From contig OX463784.1 in the NCBI GenBank assembly GCA_949825025.1, positions 17,984,124-18,048,123 of the forward strand: 64,000 nucleotides of DNA, written 5' to 3'. Both the position numbers and the translations under genes were made by a program. Source of the DNA: Siphlonurus alternatus. Its lineage: Eukaryota > Arthropoda > Insecta > Ephemeroptera > Siphlonuridae. The notes beneath the pieces were generated by a model. That model did no database searches. It was not told the DNA's origin and saw only the letters and a program-made list of their open reading frames with translations. Below, one piece after another: positions 41,078-51,690 of this stretch; position 1 is the first letter of the stretch; each line of letters opens with the position of its first letter.

Positions 41078-43618
41078 GTAAGAATAAGTTTTAATATAAA
41101 ATTACACACCATTAAAGCTTATATTTTTTTGCATGTTTTAAGGATGTATCTAAAGTTCTTATTTATTCATTGAAATTTTGACAGATATAAATAAATTATT
41201 GATTTGATTAAGACTGTGCATGGAATATAGACTAAAAGCTTAGCGAACTGTTCATATAAAAGTGGATGAAATATTGTAATAAAATACCACTCAAGGTTAT
41301 ATTTTAGATCGATTCTTTTATACTAAATATAGTATGAAAGTGATTTTACTTCTCACGGATATGCAAAACTATAACAGCACGTATTCATTATTGATTTAAA
41401 TACAGAAAGTGAGTGAAAAACGTATATAAACATGAAGAAAATAGAAAATTTTTGTAGTTAATTTTTGATAACGGCAATAAAAAATAATAAGCACTGCACG
41501 ATAAATTGAACTTAATGGCATGCTTTACGGCACGAAAAACTTTTTTTACGTAACATATCGACATAGTTAACATTTCATGTACAATACCAAACAATTTTTA
41601 TGTGCATGACTACAAGATATTACGATTACAGGCTGTAACTTGCGTCATTTCATCGTTCGAGAGCGCACTCGGTCTGCGCAACTGCTCATGGTCTTCATGT
41701 CGCGAGGGTTGCACCACCGCCGCCCTCAAGTGCACCCTTATCAAGGTCAATTACACACGAGCGACCTTTGACCCCGCCAACAAAGAACCTCCGACCGACT
41801 TTAACGTTACAGATACCAAGTTCTTCGTCAACACAGAGGGGTGTGGATACCCACCAAGGGTCAATTGTACCGATTTTGCCAGGAAATATCAAGTAAGCAT
41901 TCAATAATAATTAAAATAATCTACTTTTGTTATTTAGTGGCTAATTAGCACCTGAAATTTTTAAAAAAGAAGTTCATTGCAATACTGCTTAAATTTTGAA
42001 CAAAAATTACTATATTTTGGCTTGGAATAATGTAATTTTGGATAAATAGTAAGAAAAAAAAAAAGACTTACTTAATTGAAACTTTAAAAGCAAAAGCCTT
42101 ATAATCAAACTATGATAAAAGATAAGACTTTTGCAATCAAGGTTACCAATGGAGTTAAGACTTTTTCTCATTACCATTTCATCTCAATTACTAAGGTGAC
42201 TCAATAAACAGATGTATTGATCGTATGACTGAAGTTGGTGATGGTTTGACAGACTCTGGGCGAGTCTCCGTTCCCCTGCTACTTCTCCCGGACCTACCCC
42301 GAGCTCGTAGTGGCAGAATACAGCTGGGAGAAGACGGTCCGTAACCTGGTGATAGCTCTGGTGGCTCCGCCTCTCGTGTTCGGATTTACCGTGGGGGTTC
42401 TCATCTTCTGGTACTGCCCGGGGTGCAACAAGGACAAGGCAGAGTGAGTATGTATTCGAGCAACTATCCCTTTGTCTCCTATCGTGTCTCTATTAGAATA
42501 TTATCTTTGAGATTCTTTAGTTATAGATAAAACTACTATAAAGCATTAACCTCTAGGGTAAAATCATGAAAGAAAGAAGAGAAACAAAATTAGGGAATTT
42601 GAACAGAGTGGTTCGTAAGATCAATGCTCATGTTATACAATAGCATAAGTTTATATATTTTTAATATTAATTTAAATAGAGGGGGTAAGCCCCACCTGAT
42701 ATTAATAAGGAGATTTTGTGATATAATTTTGGTGGGAAAGAACGCTGAAGGAAAGAGAACTAATATTATTTAAAAAAAATATATATGTCAAGTTTCGTAT
42801 TTTGTTACTATATAAACTATAAACCTAAAAATATAACCTCGTTAATTAAAATATAGGAATGCAATTAAATATCAAATTCTACAAAATCTTTGCTGTTTCA
42901 GCACAAATTTTAACTAGTAACCACCGTATTTTTTCTCTAATAAATTAATTTAATTAATTTAATTAAAAAAAAATATCTGACAAAAATTTTCAAAAATTCC
43001 TAGAATATTTTTATTTTATTATAATTATATAATTTTGTGACACGATATCATCTATAGTGCAGATAAGCAGCTATAGTTTATTATTTGATATTATTAATTT
43101 ATTAAAATTGGAATTGAGACGTCTGTGTTTTGGCACCTTCTTTTGGTGCTTTATGTGCTACAACCCTATTTTATTTTTTCATGGCGTGAGAAACAATATA
43201 ATAATATAAAAAATATAACAAAAACATACAACAATGATTTTTCATTATTTTTTTTTTATTGTGTATTAGGATAAAGAATCTTAAGTTATGAACTAGCAAT
43301 TTTTTCAAATTTTTTCAAATTTTTTGAACTCTCAAAATTGAGGGGAAAGACGCTGTGATGTCATAGACATGTAACATCTTTCTCCATGCTTGCATACTAA
43401 ATATTTGCATGACTATGACGTCACAGCATTTTGCAGCACGATTTTAAGGGTTAAACAAATTTTTGAAAAAATATTGTCAATACATAACTCGAGGTCCCTT
43501 ATTTAATACACAATACAAAAAAATTATGAAGGTTTTCCATTAGATACTGATGGAGATTTGTTGTTTCAGAGAAAATAATGACGGTGAGGAATTACAAGCA
43601 GAGGACGAAGAATACTGA
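40901..43618 (+). CDS. TipE/TEH-family sodium channel auxiliary subunit, four coding exons
   Basis: Exons 40901-41077, 41632-41892, 42253-42443 and 43570-43618 join in frame to 225 aa; all introns are GT-AG. The start has an excellent context (gccgccATGG) and is the first ATG after the putative TATA box. TM1 spans about residues 20-46. The extracellular loop has the family's WSSC-Cys pattern (LRNCSWSSCREGC) and sequons NCS, NYT, NVT and NCT. FPCYFSRTYP precedes TM2 at about 179-203, and the tail is acidic (ENNDGEELQAEDEEY). Role: two-pass accessory subunit of the Para sodium channel. It is about half the size of the neighbouring family member because it lacks the Cys-rich insert, so it is closer to the short TEH proteins. 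A polyadenylation signal AATAAA lies at 43805-43810. Which TEH paralogue it is cannot be settled by eye. Confidence 0.9.
41632..41892 (+). CDS. TipE/TEH-like gene 2, coding exon 2
   Basis: 87 codons after acceptor TACGATTACAG, ending ARKYQ before donor GTAAGC, phase 0 at both ends. Encodes most of the extracellular loop with its conserved cysteines. Confidence 0.92.
42253..42443 (+). CDS. TipE/TEH-like gene 2, coding exon 3
   Basis: 191 nt after acceptor GGTTTGACAG, encoding the FPCYFSRTYP motif and TM2, then YCPGCNKDKA. It ends in phase 2 at donor GTGAGT. Confidence 0.92.
43236..43538. mobile_element. Foldback element in the last intron of TipE-like gene 2
   Basis: Related to 31504-31805 and 24214-24500. 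The left end follows AT at 43234-43235 and the right end precedes AT at 43539-43540. Arms contain TTATTGTGTATTAGG and its rough complement CCTTATTTAATACACAATA. The centre has ATTTGCATGACTATGACGTCACAGC. It ends about 30 bp before the acceptor of exon 4. Confidence 0.68.
43570..43618 (+). CDS. TipE/TEH-like gene 2, coding exon 4
   Basis: 49 nt after acceptor TTGTTTCAG. It completes the split GAA codon and encodes the acidic tail to TGA at 43616-43618. The frame agreement and acidic tail support it, though a short exon so close to a mobile element deserves transcript confirmation. Confidence 0.75.
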
Positions 43619-43804
43619 AGACTGTGCAACCATGTGACCTTACAATACTAATTATTAACATTATTAATTACTATTATCTCATAATTAAAAAAAAGGACTT
43701 AGTTCTTATATAAATAATGACGATACAGATAACTCTAATCTAAATAATATCATCTCAAAGCACCTGTACTATCACCAAGTACAGCATATTAAAAAAAAAA
43801 AAGT

Positions 43805-43810
43805 AATAAA
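43805..43810 (+). terminator. Polyadenylation signal of TipE-like gene 2
   Basis: AATAAA 187 nt after the stop codon. Such hexamers are common in AT-rich DNA; this is the first canonical one after the stop that I noticed. Confidence 0.4.
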
Positions 43811-43819
43811 GAAACTTTT

Positions 43820-46800
43820 AATTAATTCTCTATATGATGAAATGACGCAATTGATATTTTACTGCAGTAAATATATAAAGATAAAATAATATATAAAAAT
43901 ATGTTATTGTGGCCATAGTATTTCATATAATAATTTCTGATTTTATTTTATAAATAAATTGAATATTATAGTATTAGTTTCAAGAATAAAAATTAAAAAA
44001 ACAAAATTTTCGATGTCTAAAGTTCTATATTCTAAAATATAAAAAATTAAAATAATAAAAATATGTGTTGTAATTTACAGTTTTCGAATTAAAAATGTAA
44101 AATATCAGGTTGGCATAATAATAATAATTATAAATAAAAATAAAATATTACAACATTTTTTATTCGAAAATTGTACACTATATGAATCATTGTTGCAAAT
44201 ATAAAATTACATGTATAGAAATTGAAGGCTTTCAATGTATATACTTTGTAATTATTATTTATTATAAAAGCTTTCAAGTAATAGATTTTCTATTGTATTT
44301 TAAATATGGCCACAAATTGCAGAACAATGAACATTCTTGATGAATGTTATTATTATTATTATTATTATTATTGATATTATTGCTGATGTTTAAAAAAAAA
44401 TGTTATCATTATTTAAATACAGCAACTGCTCTAATTTTTGTGATTTTTTAAAATATTTTTGTGATATTAATGAAAATCAGTTTTTAATTAATATTCTCAA
44501 TTTATACAAAGAATTATAGTTTTAAGTCAAATTTTAAAAATTAATATAATATTTAGAATTCTAGGTTAGTTTTTTGAGTCAGATTTAATTAATTAAAGAA
44601 TTTATTAATTCTTTCAGATTCACTAATCTATGAAACTATATTTAAAAAAAATATGTGATAAAAATATTTTATGCACAAAAAGAAAAGATACAAAATATTA
44701 GAATTCAGATAAAAAAAAATAGTTTAATTAAAAAAAATAATAACTTTTGGCTTTTAAAGGTTTGATCAATTATAAATACTTGCTTTAGGCTAAAGATTAT
44801 TGCAAGTTTTAATAAATCAGTTGAAATTTACTATAGCTTTTTACCTATGAAATTAAATCAATAATATTGATAAAGAAACTAAATATCCTTACATCTTTGC
44901 TAATTGCTTCAATTAAAAAAATCTCTCCTATTACATGATATAGTTTTTCGAAACATGTTGCTAGAAAATAAAAAATAATATTTTAAAATTCAGCAATTAT
45001 ACCTAAAAAAAAATATGAACAAACCTTAATAAAAGGACCCTAAAACCATTAGTTATTAATAATTTAAATTAAATTATATATATATAAAAAAAAATGAAAG
45101 ATTATTTTAGTGTGAGTAAATTTAAGATTTTTAAAGCAAAACTTCTTCCAGCATTTCTTGCAAAATTAGAATTAGAATTAAATTTCTTCTCACTGCTATA
45201 GCTAATTAAATCCATTCCACACTGCTGCCTAATTAGGTCAGATTTAAGCTCAGCTTAACTCTAGCTAGATGCTAGAGAGCTGATTTAATTTTAGCATACA
45301 TTTCTGCAAATTTGTTCTTTTATTTTAAAATTATGTTTAAAATATTATATTAAAAAAAAAAATAAAGCATTACAAAAATTAAAATAATTTGTTATTTAAA
45401 GTACCCTGTACAGGTTATAAATACATTTATATAATACTCTAATAGTGCAATAATAACTAAATTTCATGCTGATAGTGAATTGAATACAGAAATTTCACTT
45501 TACCTTCATAATCACAGCATGTCGTTTTTTTTTTTTTTTTTTTTTTTTTAAGAAATCAATTCAAAATTCTCTAATAAAATAAAAACATGGAATACAGTAT
45601 GTTGTAAATTTATAATAACAACAAGTTTAAATATTAAGGATATTAAAAATAATATATTAAGTTTGAAGATGTTTACAAAATTACGAATTTTCTTACATAA
45701 AACACCAAATAGAAAATTAAATGTCAGTCAGTCGCTGTCAGTTCAAATAGTCAATGTAGTCAATACAACAAATAGCCAGAAAATTAATTTTTAGTACATC
45801 TTATTTATGGTGGTGAGATTCACTCTTACAAACAACCACCTGGGGTAAAGGAGAGGTGAGTAGGAAAGGTTTTTTGCAGCTCACTGCAGGTGTCTATCCG
45901 AGCATTATTTGCTTAATTCCAATGAGGAAACGAGGAAACCATAGTCAGTAGGGTCATACTAACACTGGATTATTTTTTTGTACAGACCAGTGATAGATAT
46001 CTATTTTTAAAAAAAATAAATATAGTCAACATGGAAATACACAAATATATAATAATTATATACTGTAATATATTTATAATATACTCTACAAAGTCACTGT
46101 GAAAAAACTGTTCTCACATACTGTATATTTATACATCTAAAAAAAAAATTAGATTCTATATAAAACTTTAATTGAGAAGGTATTCTTGTTTGCTACTAAT
46201 GTAATGGACTCTCTCTTTTCCCTTCCCCCCGCCCCCCCCCCCCTCTACCTTCCCTGAGAACCTTGTTGTTGTAATGTTGTAATGTAATAAGTACAGTAAC
46301 ACAGTAGCCGATGTACCAAATGAAAAGCACATGATACAATATTACTTAGAAAAATTATATGGCGATTCAAGTGAACAGGCAAAGACACAATATACAGATA
46401 GGAATGTGACATTAGAAGGAAAAGCATAGATTCTAAATATTATGCTATATGAGTCTAAGTTGGCTCCCCATAAATTCATCCATACAGAAGGACAATTTTA
46501 TCAACTGTCCCAATGAGCATAAATTTATAGACCCCCTCCTCCTTCCCTCATCAACTTGACCTATTAGAGCCTATGAATGCAAATTTGACAATACTAACTA
46601 TTGGTCCTGTGATTACAATGATATTTTCAACATGTTTGCAATGTCTCCAATCATTGGCAGACAGTTTGTAACGAGACTCCTCATTGGCAGAACACTTGCC
46701 GAGGACTCGAGAACATACCCAATGAAAGACACGTTAAATGTGGTGGACACTATAGGAAAATAGAGGCAAGATGGAACAATATAAAGACACAAGTCAAAGG

Positions 46801-46825
46801 CTAAATGAGACAGACGTTGCCAGGT
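43820..46825. other. Gene-free stretch between TipE-like gene 2 and Cfap298
   Basis: AT-rich, with (TTA)n at about 44345-44372, poly(T) at about 45524-45549 and a C-rich tract at about 46219-46246. A fragment at about 45920-46000 (GAGGAAACGAGGAAACCATAG, GTACAGACCAGTG) resembles the 5S-type SINE body. I looked for the expected terminal Cfap298 exon on the - strand and did not see it. Confidence 0.5.
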
Positions 46826-46830
46826 CCTAC

Positions 46831-47049
46831 CTCAAGCTCCTGCTGCTTGCGATGGTAGTGGGCAATCATCGCCATACGCTCCTTCTCGTCTAGGGCAGGT
46901 TCCCTGGCAGGCGGGCCCTGGCCTGGACCTGTCAGCTTGACGGTGGCTCGTGTCTTGTCATTGGAGGTACCCAGTGCGGAGCCCAGCTTTCCTTCACGGG
47001 GCAGCTGGCGACCACAGAACCAGATGACGCTGTTGGAGATGTTCAGCAT
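46831..47049 (-). CDS. Cfap298: Cfap298 coding exon 4
   Basis: 73 codons between acceptor TTCCCTCAG and donor GTAGGA, phase 0 at both ends, from MLNISNSVIWF to KQQELE. The open donor phase shows that at least one more coding exon follows. Confidence 0.92.
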
Positions 47050-50025
47050 CTGAGGGAATATTAACATTCAGACAACAGATACTGTAAATAAATCAACATA
47101 AAGCTAAAGCCACATCCAAAAGGTCCAAATACTCTGTTCTAATTGGTCCTGATCGGATTTTTTTCACGCGGAAAGTTTGTGATGTCCTATAAATATATTA
47201 ACCCGGTGAAGAAATAGTTTTGCGCATGGAAGTCTTTTAGTCAGAAGCTCTTGGTTACAACTTAAGAAAGGATGTTTTTCAAGCAGATTTGGGGAAGCAT
47301 TGAAAGTTTGCAATGTTACATTACATAAGGAGAAATTAGAATGTTAGAACATTCTCCGCAAATTAACATTCACATGTTTTAAAATATAAGTAGGATTAAA
47401 ATACGTACAGTAAAATTTAAGATCATCTGGCATAAGCATCTATATAGGTTCTATACATACAACAGTATAAATCTATAATCAATCAAAATATGGGAAATTG
47501 ATATTTTTCTCTTCATTTCTGTTTTTTATACTGCATTATTTTATTTTATTTTATTTTATTTTATTTTATTTTATTTGAATATTTAAACAATAAGTGGGTA
47601 AGCAATTCCTTGAAATTTTTATTCTAGAAGAGTGCATAATTTTAATCTATAGAGGCTTCAAGTCAGCTGATTTTTCGGTGATCCCACCCGCTATACCAAA
47701 CCTATGTAAAAAAAAACGTGAATTTGTTTTTTCGCCAAGAATAAGATTTTTCAGGGATAATTCCTTTACGGAACTTTGGTCCAAACTGAAAAATAAAGTA
47801 GATAATTCAAGATTTAGATTTTTTACTTGATTTATAACCGAGAAAAGTTAAAAAAACACTTTGCTTCATTTTCAAGTGCAAGATGGACCTTAGCGACAAA
47901 CAGTTGCGCAGCGAAAGCACATCACTTGAAGCCTCCATTGGCATTATCATGTTGCCACCCCCACCTGTCAATCCTCACAGAACAGAACACAGCAGACGTA
48001 GGACCACCTCTCACCTCGGCACAGCTGATCTCCATGCTGACGAGGTCCTCGCACTCTCTGACGGAGATGTTGGCGGGGTCGTGGGGGGGAAGTCCCATGG
48101 GGTAGACCACCAGCGTGGCCCCCCGTAGGTGGTGCAGCGCCTCCGTCACCGAGGCCGTTGTCAGAGGCAGTGACGCCTCAACCTGGGCCTGAAGTAAGAC
48201 ATAGCTGGTCGAGTTGATTGTTGTAGTAGTTCAGGGAATGTTGGTGGTATTAACAATTAAAATAAATTAACCAGCAAATATGAAAACTATAGAAAATAAA
48301 AATGCGCTATTTTAGTTCAAATGTAAAGTATAATTTACCATTAAACTCAATTTTATACTCAATGCACACTCTAAGGCCTGCTTTCAAAAGGAAGAAAGGC
48401 CTTAGTAAGGCTGGTAGAAAGTGTTACATTTATATGTTATGTTACCTTTTAATTCAAAAGACAATGGCTCTTTATTACACTCCCTCCCCCCCCCATGAAT
48501 TTGCCTTTATAAACATTTTTTGGTGCAAGATTTAGACTTTAACCCAGGTGATTAAACCCTGCTCTTTGTTCTTTCTAGTAAATTCAGTTGGAATAAAAAA
48601 AAAAAATCCTACTGATTCAGCAGACAGTCATCCAGCTAGATTTACAGAACATGAGGGTCATGGAGAGTCACCTTGGCGAGAGCGCTCTTGGCCTCCTCGA
48701 CTGCCCTCATCAGGACGGTCCTCATGGCCTCGCTTGGCTGACGACCGTTGCGTCTCCCCAGGGGGTCTGGGTTCTCCGTCCACCCTCCGCTGGCCTCACA
48801 CTTGTCCGCCCAGTCATCCTGTAGCTTGAGCTCCTCGGCCTGGCCCGGGACAAGTCCTTGCATGTTGGACGGGAGGGACGGGCCGTGGCAGGACAGCTCC
48901 TCGACCTCTGCAAGACGGAACGCTTTGTCAAGATAGTCTTTATGATTTTTAACTTTCAGAAACTGCTCTTTGGTGTAGTGGTTAGTACACTTGGCTCTCG
49001 TCCGAGAGGTCCCCGGATCAAATCCCGAATACGGCAGACTTTTCGAGACTTGGAATGGGTGTGACTGGCTACTATAGATGAAAGAGTTGGTAGGAGGAAG
49101 GCAGCTTACAGCTGTCTATACTCCGCTGAGGTGATTAAGACCGCGGAATGTTGTGCAAACAACATACGTGCCCCGCTAAGAAACGGTACTTAACTGTCTG
49201 GCGTGCAGACTGGGTATTAGGAGCCCCAGAGAGCACAGTGAACAATGTTGAAAAACAAGTTCCGACATTGGTAACCAACCAACCAACCACTTTCAGAAAA
49301 ATATGTGTATATAATGAATTGATACCGTACTGATCGAGTGCTGTTCTATGATAATGATGACAAGCAAACGGAAAAGCTAGTTTTTAAAATTAAGAAATGT
49401 CATGCAAAAAAGGTCTATTATTCTATTACATACAAATAATACAGTAAATAAAATGCATTTTTTTAGTAAAATGTACTTTTATTTTTCTTTTTTTATTTAA
49501 ATTCGCTAAAAGAACAAACCATAGTGAAAAAAATCCAAAAATATATTATTTCTCTATTTGTCCATGATACAACTATAGTATTTGTCGGGCATTATCGTTC
49601 TACTGATGTTTGAAAAATACCGGCATTTACAGCAAAAAAACAAGCGAAAATCCAGTGCTCAAAAAGCCGAAAAAGCTCCTGCAAAAGATGCAACAAGACT
49701 GCCAAGACTCGTCTGCACGAACGATTATGGTCCTTACTATTTCCATTAAATTCAAGATTCAGAATGATTTTAAAGGTAAGTCAGAATCTTGGCATAAACT
49801 CATAACAGTATATATTTAACCGAAAAATAAAAATCCTTGAGGGTTAGATTCATTTTGGTGCACAAACATTTTATCGTGTATCTTACCGTAACAAAGCGTG
49901 CTGACCTTTAATCTACCATTATAAATAATAGTCATCTCTTCGTAGATTTTATTCATTGTCGTGTCAATCGATGTTTCATACAGAAACTGGCTTTCATCGC
50001 CTTTCTTTACAAGAAAACGAACCAT
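46831..50025 (-). CDS. Cfap298: CFAP298 (C21orf59/Kurly) homologue, exons 1-4, C terminus missing
   Basis: CFAP298 is a conserved cytosolic protein needed for outer dynein arm assembly and motile cilium/flagellum function. Four - strand exons (49887-50025, 48672-48907, 48015-48188, 46831-47049) join in frame to 256 codons with GT-AG introns. Family landmarks in order: N-terminal KKGDESQFL, YNGRLKV, a central EELKLQDDW followed by RRNGRQPSEAM, LRGATLVVYPMGLPPHDP, WFCGRQL, GQGPPAREPALDEKE and the basic AHYHRKQQELE. The family is about 290 aa and ends in a short region containing a Trp-Ala-Asp-Asn motif and a basic C terminus. That last part, perhaps 35 aa, must lie on another exon after the donor at 46830. 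The ATG at 50025 fits the family N terminus. Confidence 0.93.
47529..47576. repeat. (TTTTA)n microsatellite
   Basis: About nine tandem TTTTA units in Cfap298 intron 3. Confidence 0.95.
48015..48188 (-). CDS. Cfap298: Cfap298 coding exon 3
   Basis: 58 codons between acceptor TTACTTCAG and donor GTGAGA, phase 0 at both ends. Contains the family motif VVYPMGLPPHDP. Confidence 0.93.
48672..48907 (-). CDS. Cfap298: Cfap298 coding exon 2
   Basis: 236 nt between acceptor CGTCTTGCAG and donor GTGACT. It completes the Glu codon split after exon 1 and encodes the NMQGL ... EELKLQDDW ... RRNGRQ part of the family. GC-rich relative to the introns. Confidence 0.93.
48964..49292 (+). mobile_element. tRNA-Glu-like SINE in Cfap298 intron 1
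   Basis: The head resembles a tRNA: A box TGGTGTAGTGGTTAGTACAC, then a five-pair anticodon stem (CTTGG / CCGAG) around a seven-base loop CTCTCGT whose anticodon would be CTC (Glu), and a mutated B box GGATCAAATCC. A non-tRNA body of about 230 bp follows, ending in (CCAA)n near 49277-49292. The defective T arm and the body show that this is a SINE, not a tRNA gene. It lies antisense to Cfap298. Confidence 0.75.
49887..50025 (-). CDS. Cfap298: Cfap298 coding exon 1
   Basis: 46 codons plus 1 nt from ATG at 50025-50023 to donor GTAAGA. Starts MVRFLVKKGDESQFL, matching the conserved N terminus. Confidence 0.93.
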
Positions 50026-50170
50026 TTTGATACAATTTTATTTCTCAGCTGCGAGTTGTTTACTTTCGAAACGTGCGCTCACTGCGCTTCCATAGAAACG
50101 ATTTTTTTTTATTTTCTATTAGCTTGCGCCATCTCTTAACCAAAAATCAAACTATTTTCTCAAAACTTTC

Positions 50171-50577
50171 AAGGTGGCTGGATAGTAAGGTGGGGACACG
50201 GAGCTGCTGCCCCCTCGCGGCCAGTGAGGAACTACAAAAAAACAGTTGAGGATCGCGTTTTTGGATCCAATTTCATCCGCGAAAAATTCAAACGGTGTAA
50301 TAGAAATCCATGAACATCGGGCCGATGAACCATTAAAATTCGTTTAAAATGAGTCTATCTTCTTCAGAATTTAACATAGAGTTTATTTCTATCACAATTT
50401 TACCCACAGTTATACTGTAAATACGACTTTTGATGGCTTTTCCAGTTCCATCGTTTGAATTTTTCGCGGATGAAATTGGATCCAAAAAAGCGATCCTCAA
50501 CTGTTTTTTTGTAGTTCCTCACTGGCCGCGAGGGGGCAGCAGCTCCGTGTCCCCACCTTACTATACAGCCACCTTAA
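50171..50577. mobile_element. Long foldback element upstream of Cfap298
   Basis: About 405 bp with inverted arms of about 120 bp: left AAGGTGGCTGGATAGTAAGG, right CCTTACTATACAGCCACCTT, with GAGGAACTACAAAAAAACAG and GGATCCAATTTCATCCGCG among the mirrored blocks. A unique centre of about 150 bp lies between them. Near-direct repeats flank it (AAACTTTC at 50163-50170, AAACTTTG at 50578-50585), a possible 8-bp target duplication of the hAT type. It sits about 145 bp upstream of the Cfap298 start codon. Confidence 0.8.
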
Positions 50578-50692
50578 AAACTTTGTAAGATCGGTGCTCT
50601 AGTGGCAAGTGTTACAACTACAAGAAGGTGTGAGGCCGAGGCGCGAGTATATTGCATTTTCTTGTCGCACGTTCAAAGTGAAGGGGATTTTG

Positions 50693-50762
50693 ATGTCAGT
50701 GTTCAGTGTGAAACCGGCAGTCGATCTGTGCATGTGTGGTGGAATTAAGGAACTTTTGAAAT
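50693..50762 (+). CDS. Candidate first coding exon of a divergent gene
   Basis: I do not recognise the protein. On the + strand an ATG opens 23 codons (MSVFSVKPAVDLCMCGGIKE...) and runs into a perfect donor (AAATGTAAGT, GT at 50763) in phase 1. The surrounding 50590-50762 is GC-richer than the sequence after the donor, as for a first exon. It is divergent to Cfap298, with only the foldback element and a short spacer between. No downstream exon is visible before the satellite, so either the intron spans at least the 12 kb of satellite or this is not coding. Confidence 0.3.
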
Positions 50763-50764
50763 GT

Positions 50765-51410
50765 AAGTAATTTATTGTTTTTATTTATTGACACTTGTTA
50801 CAAAGCAATTATAATGAGATACATTTATTATTATTTTTTTATTTTTTTTAGTTTTTAATTTTTTTATAAATCATATTCATGATCGATTCTGCTGTACTTC
50901 GAGAATCCGATAATCGGAACACATGCATGCATGAAGGTTTTTACTTTAAGTTGCAGCCAATTAAAATTAATTTGTAATGCAAATTAAAGAATCAATTATA
51001 AGAAAAACGCTAAAATCAAATTTTTTACAGAGAGTCGAGCTGACAATTAATATAGTTTGTTCTCTTTAATATTATCAGGAATTATTCAATTATAGCTTAA
51101 TAGTTTCAATTTAATTATTATACTTCATGTGAACAATTTTAATAATAAATGCAATATTTATGATCGAGTGTATCAAATAAGCTATATACCGAATAAAACA
51201 ACAATAATTTAACTTGAATTCATTGCGTTACAAATACATATAAATTATATAAATTATTGCCAGTCGCAAATTACACTCGATCTGCATTTATGCAATTATT
51301 TTCAAGTTTGTTAATACATATTTTCTTTACGACATTTATTACAATTCAACTCAATTCACACAGAAAATTTACCTGGGGGTTCACAAAACATAATTTTTTT
51401 TTTTTTCCAT
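50765..51410. other. AT-rich spacer between candidate exon and SINE
   Basis: No ORF, exon or bounded repeat was seen. Confidence 0.5.
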
Positions 51411-51411
51411 T

Positions 51412-51690
51412 CTCGCTGAGGTGAGACTGAGGAAACCGTGGAAAACCTCAGTCAGGACGGACACCTCTACTTTTTTTCAATGGACCAAAGCGATGTCCAA
51501 AGCCTGGGGAACCACACACAAGTGCATCACTGCACTGGGTGGAAAGCGAGACGGATTTACCCCAGGGAGGGAGCAGCGTATTTTTTACTTGAAACGGTCA
51601 CCCATCCAAGTACTAACCACGCTCGACGTAGCCTGACTTCGGTGATCTAACGAGAACCGGTCAATGCACTGCGCCTTGCACGCTCGACCT
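51412..51690 (-). mobile_element. 5S-rRNA-headed SINE next to the satellite
   Basis: On the - strand from about 51690: TCTCGTTAGATCACCGAAGT, then CGTGGTTAGTACTTGGATGG, then GTGACCG. This is the best-preserved 5S C-box region in the window. The body continues with the family sequence to the GGTGAGACTGAGG block near 51420. The head lies within about 20 bp of the first satellite monomer. Confidence 0.82.

Noticed and set aside
46620..46740. Candidate terminal exon of Cfap298 on the - strand, because of TCTGCCAATGATTGGAG-like sequence
   Set aside because: No frame gives the Trp-Ala-Asp-Asn motif or the basic C terminus, and no acceptor fits.
48964..49035. tRNA-Glu(CTC) gene
   Set aside because: The anticodon arm is good but the B box and T arm are defective, and a SINE body with a simple-repeat tail follows directly.
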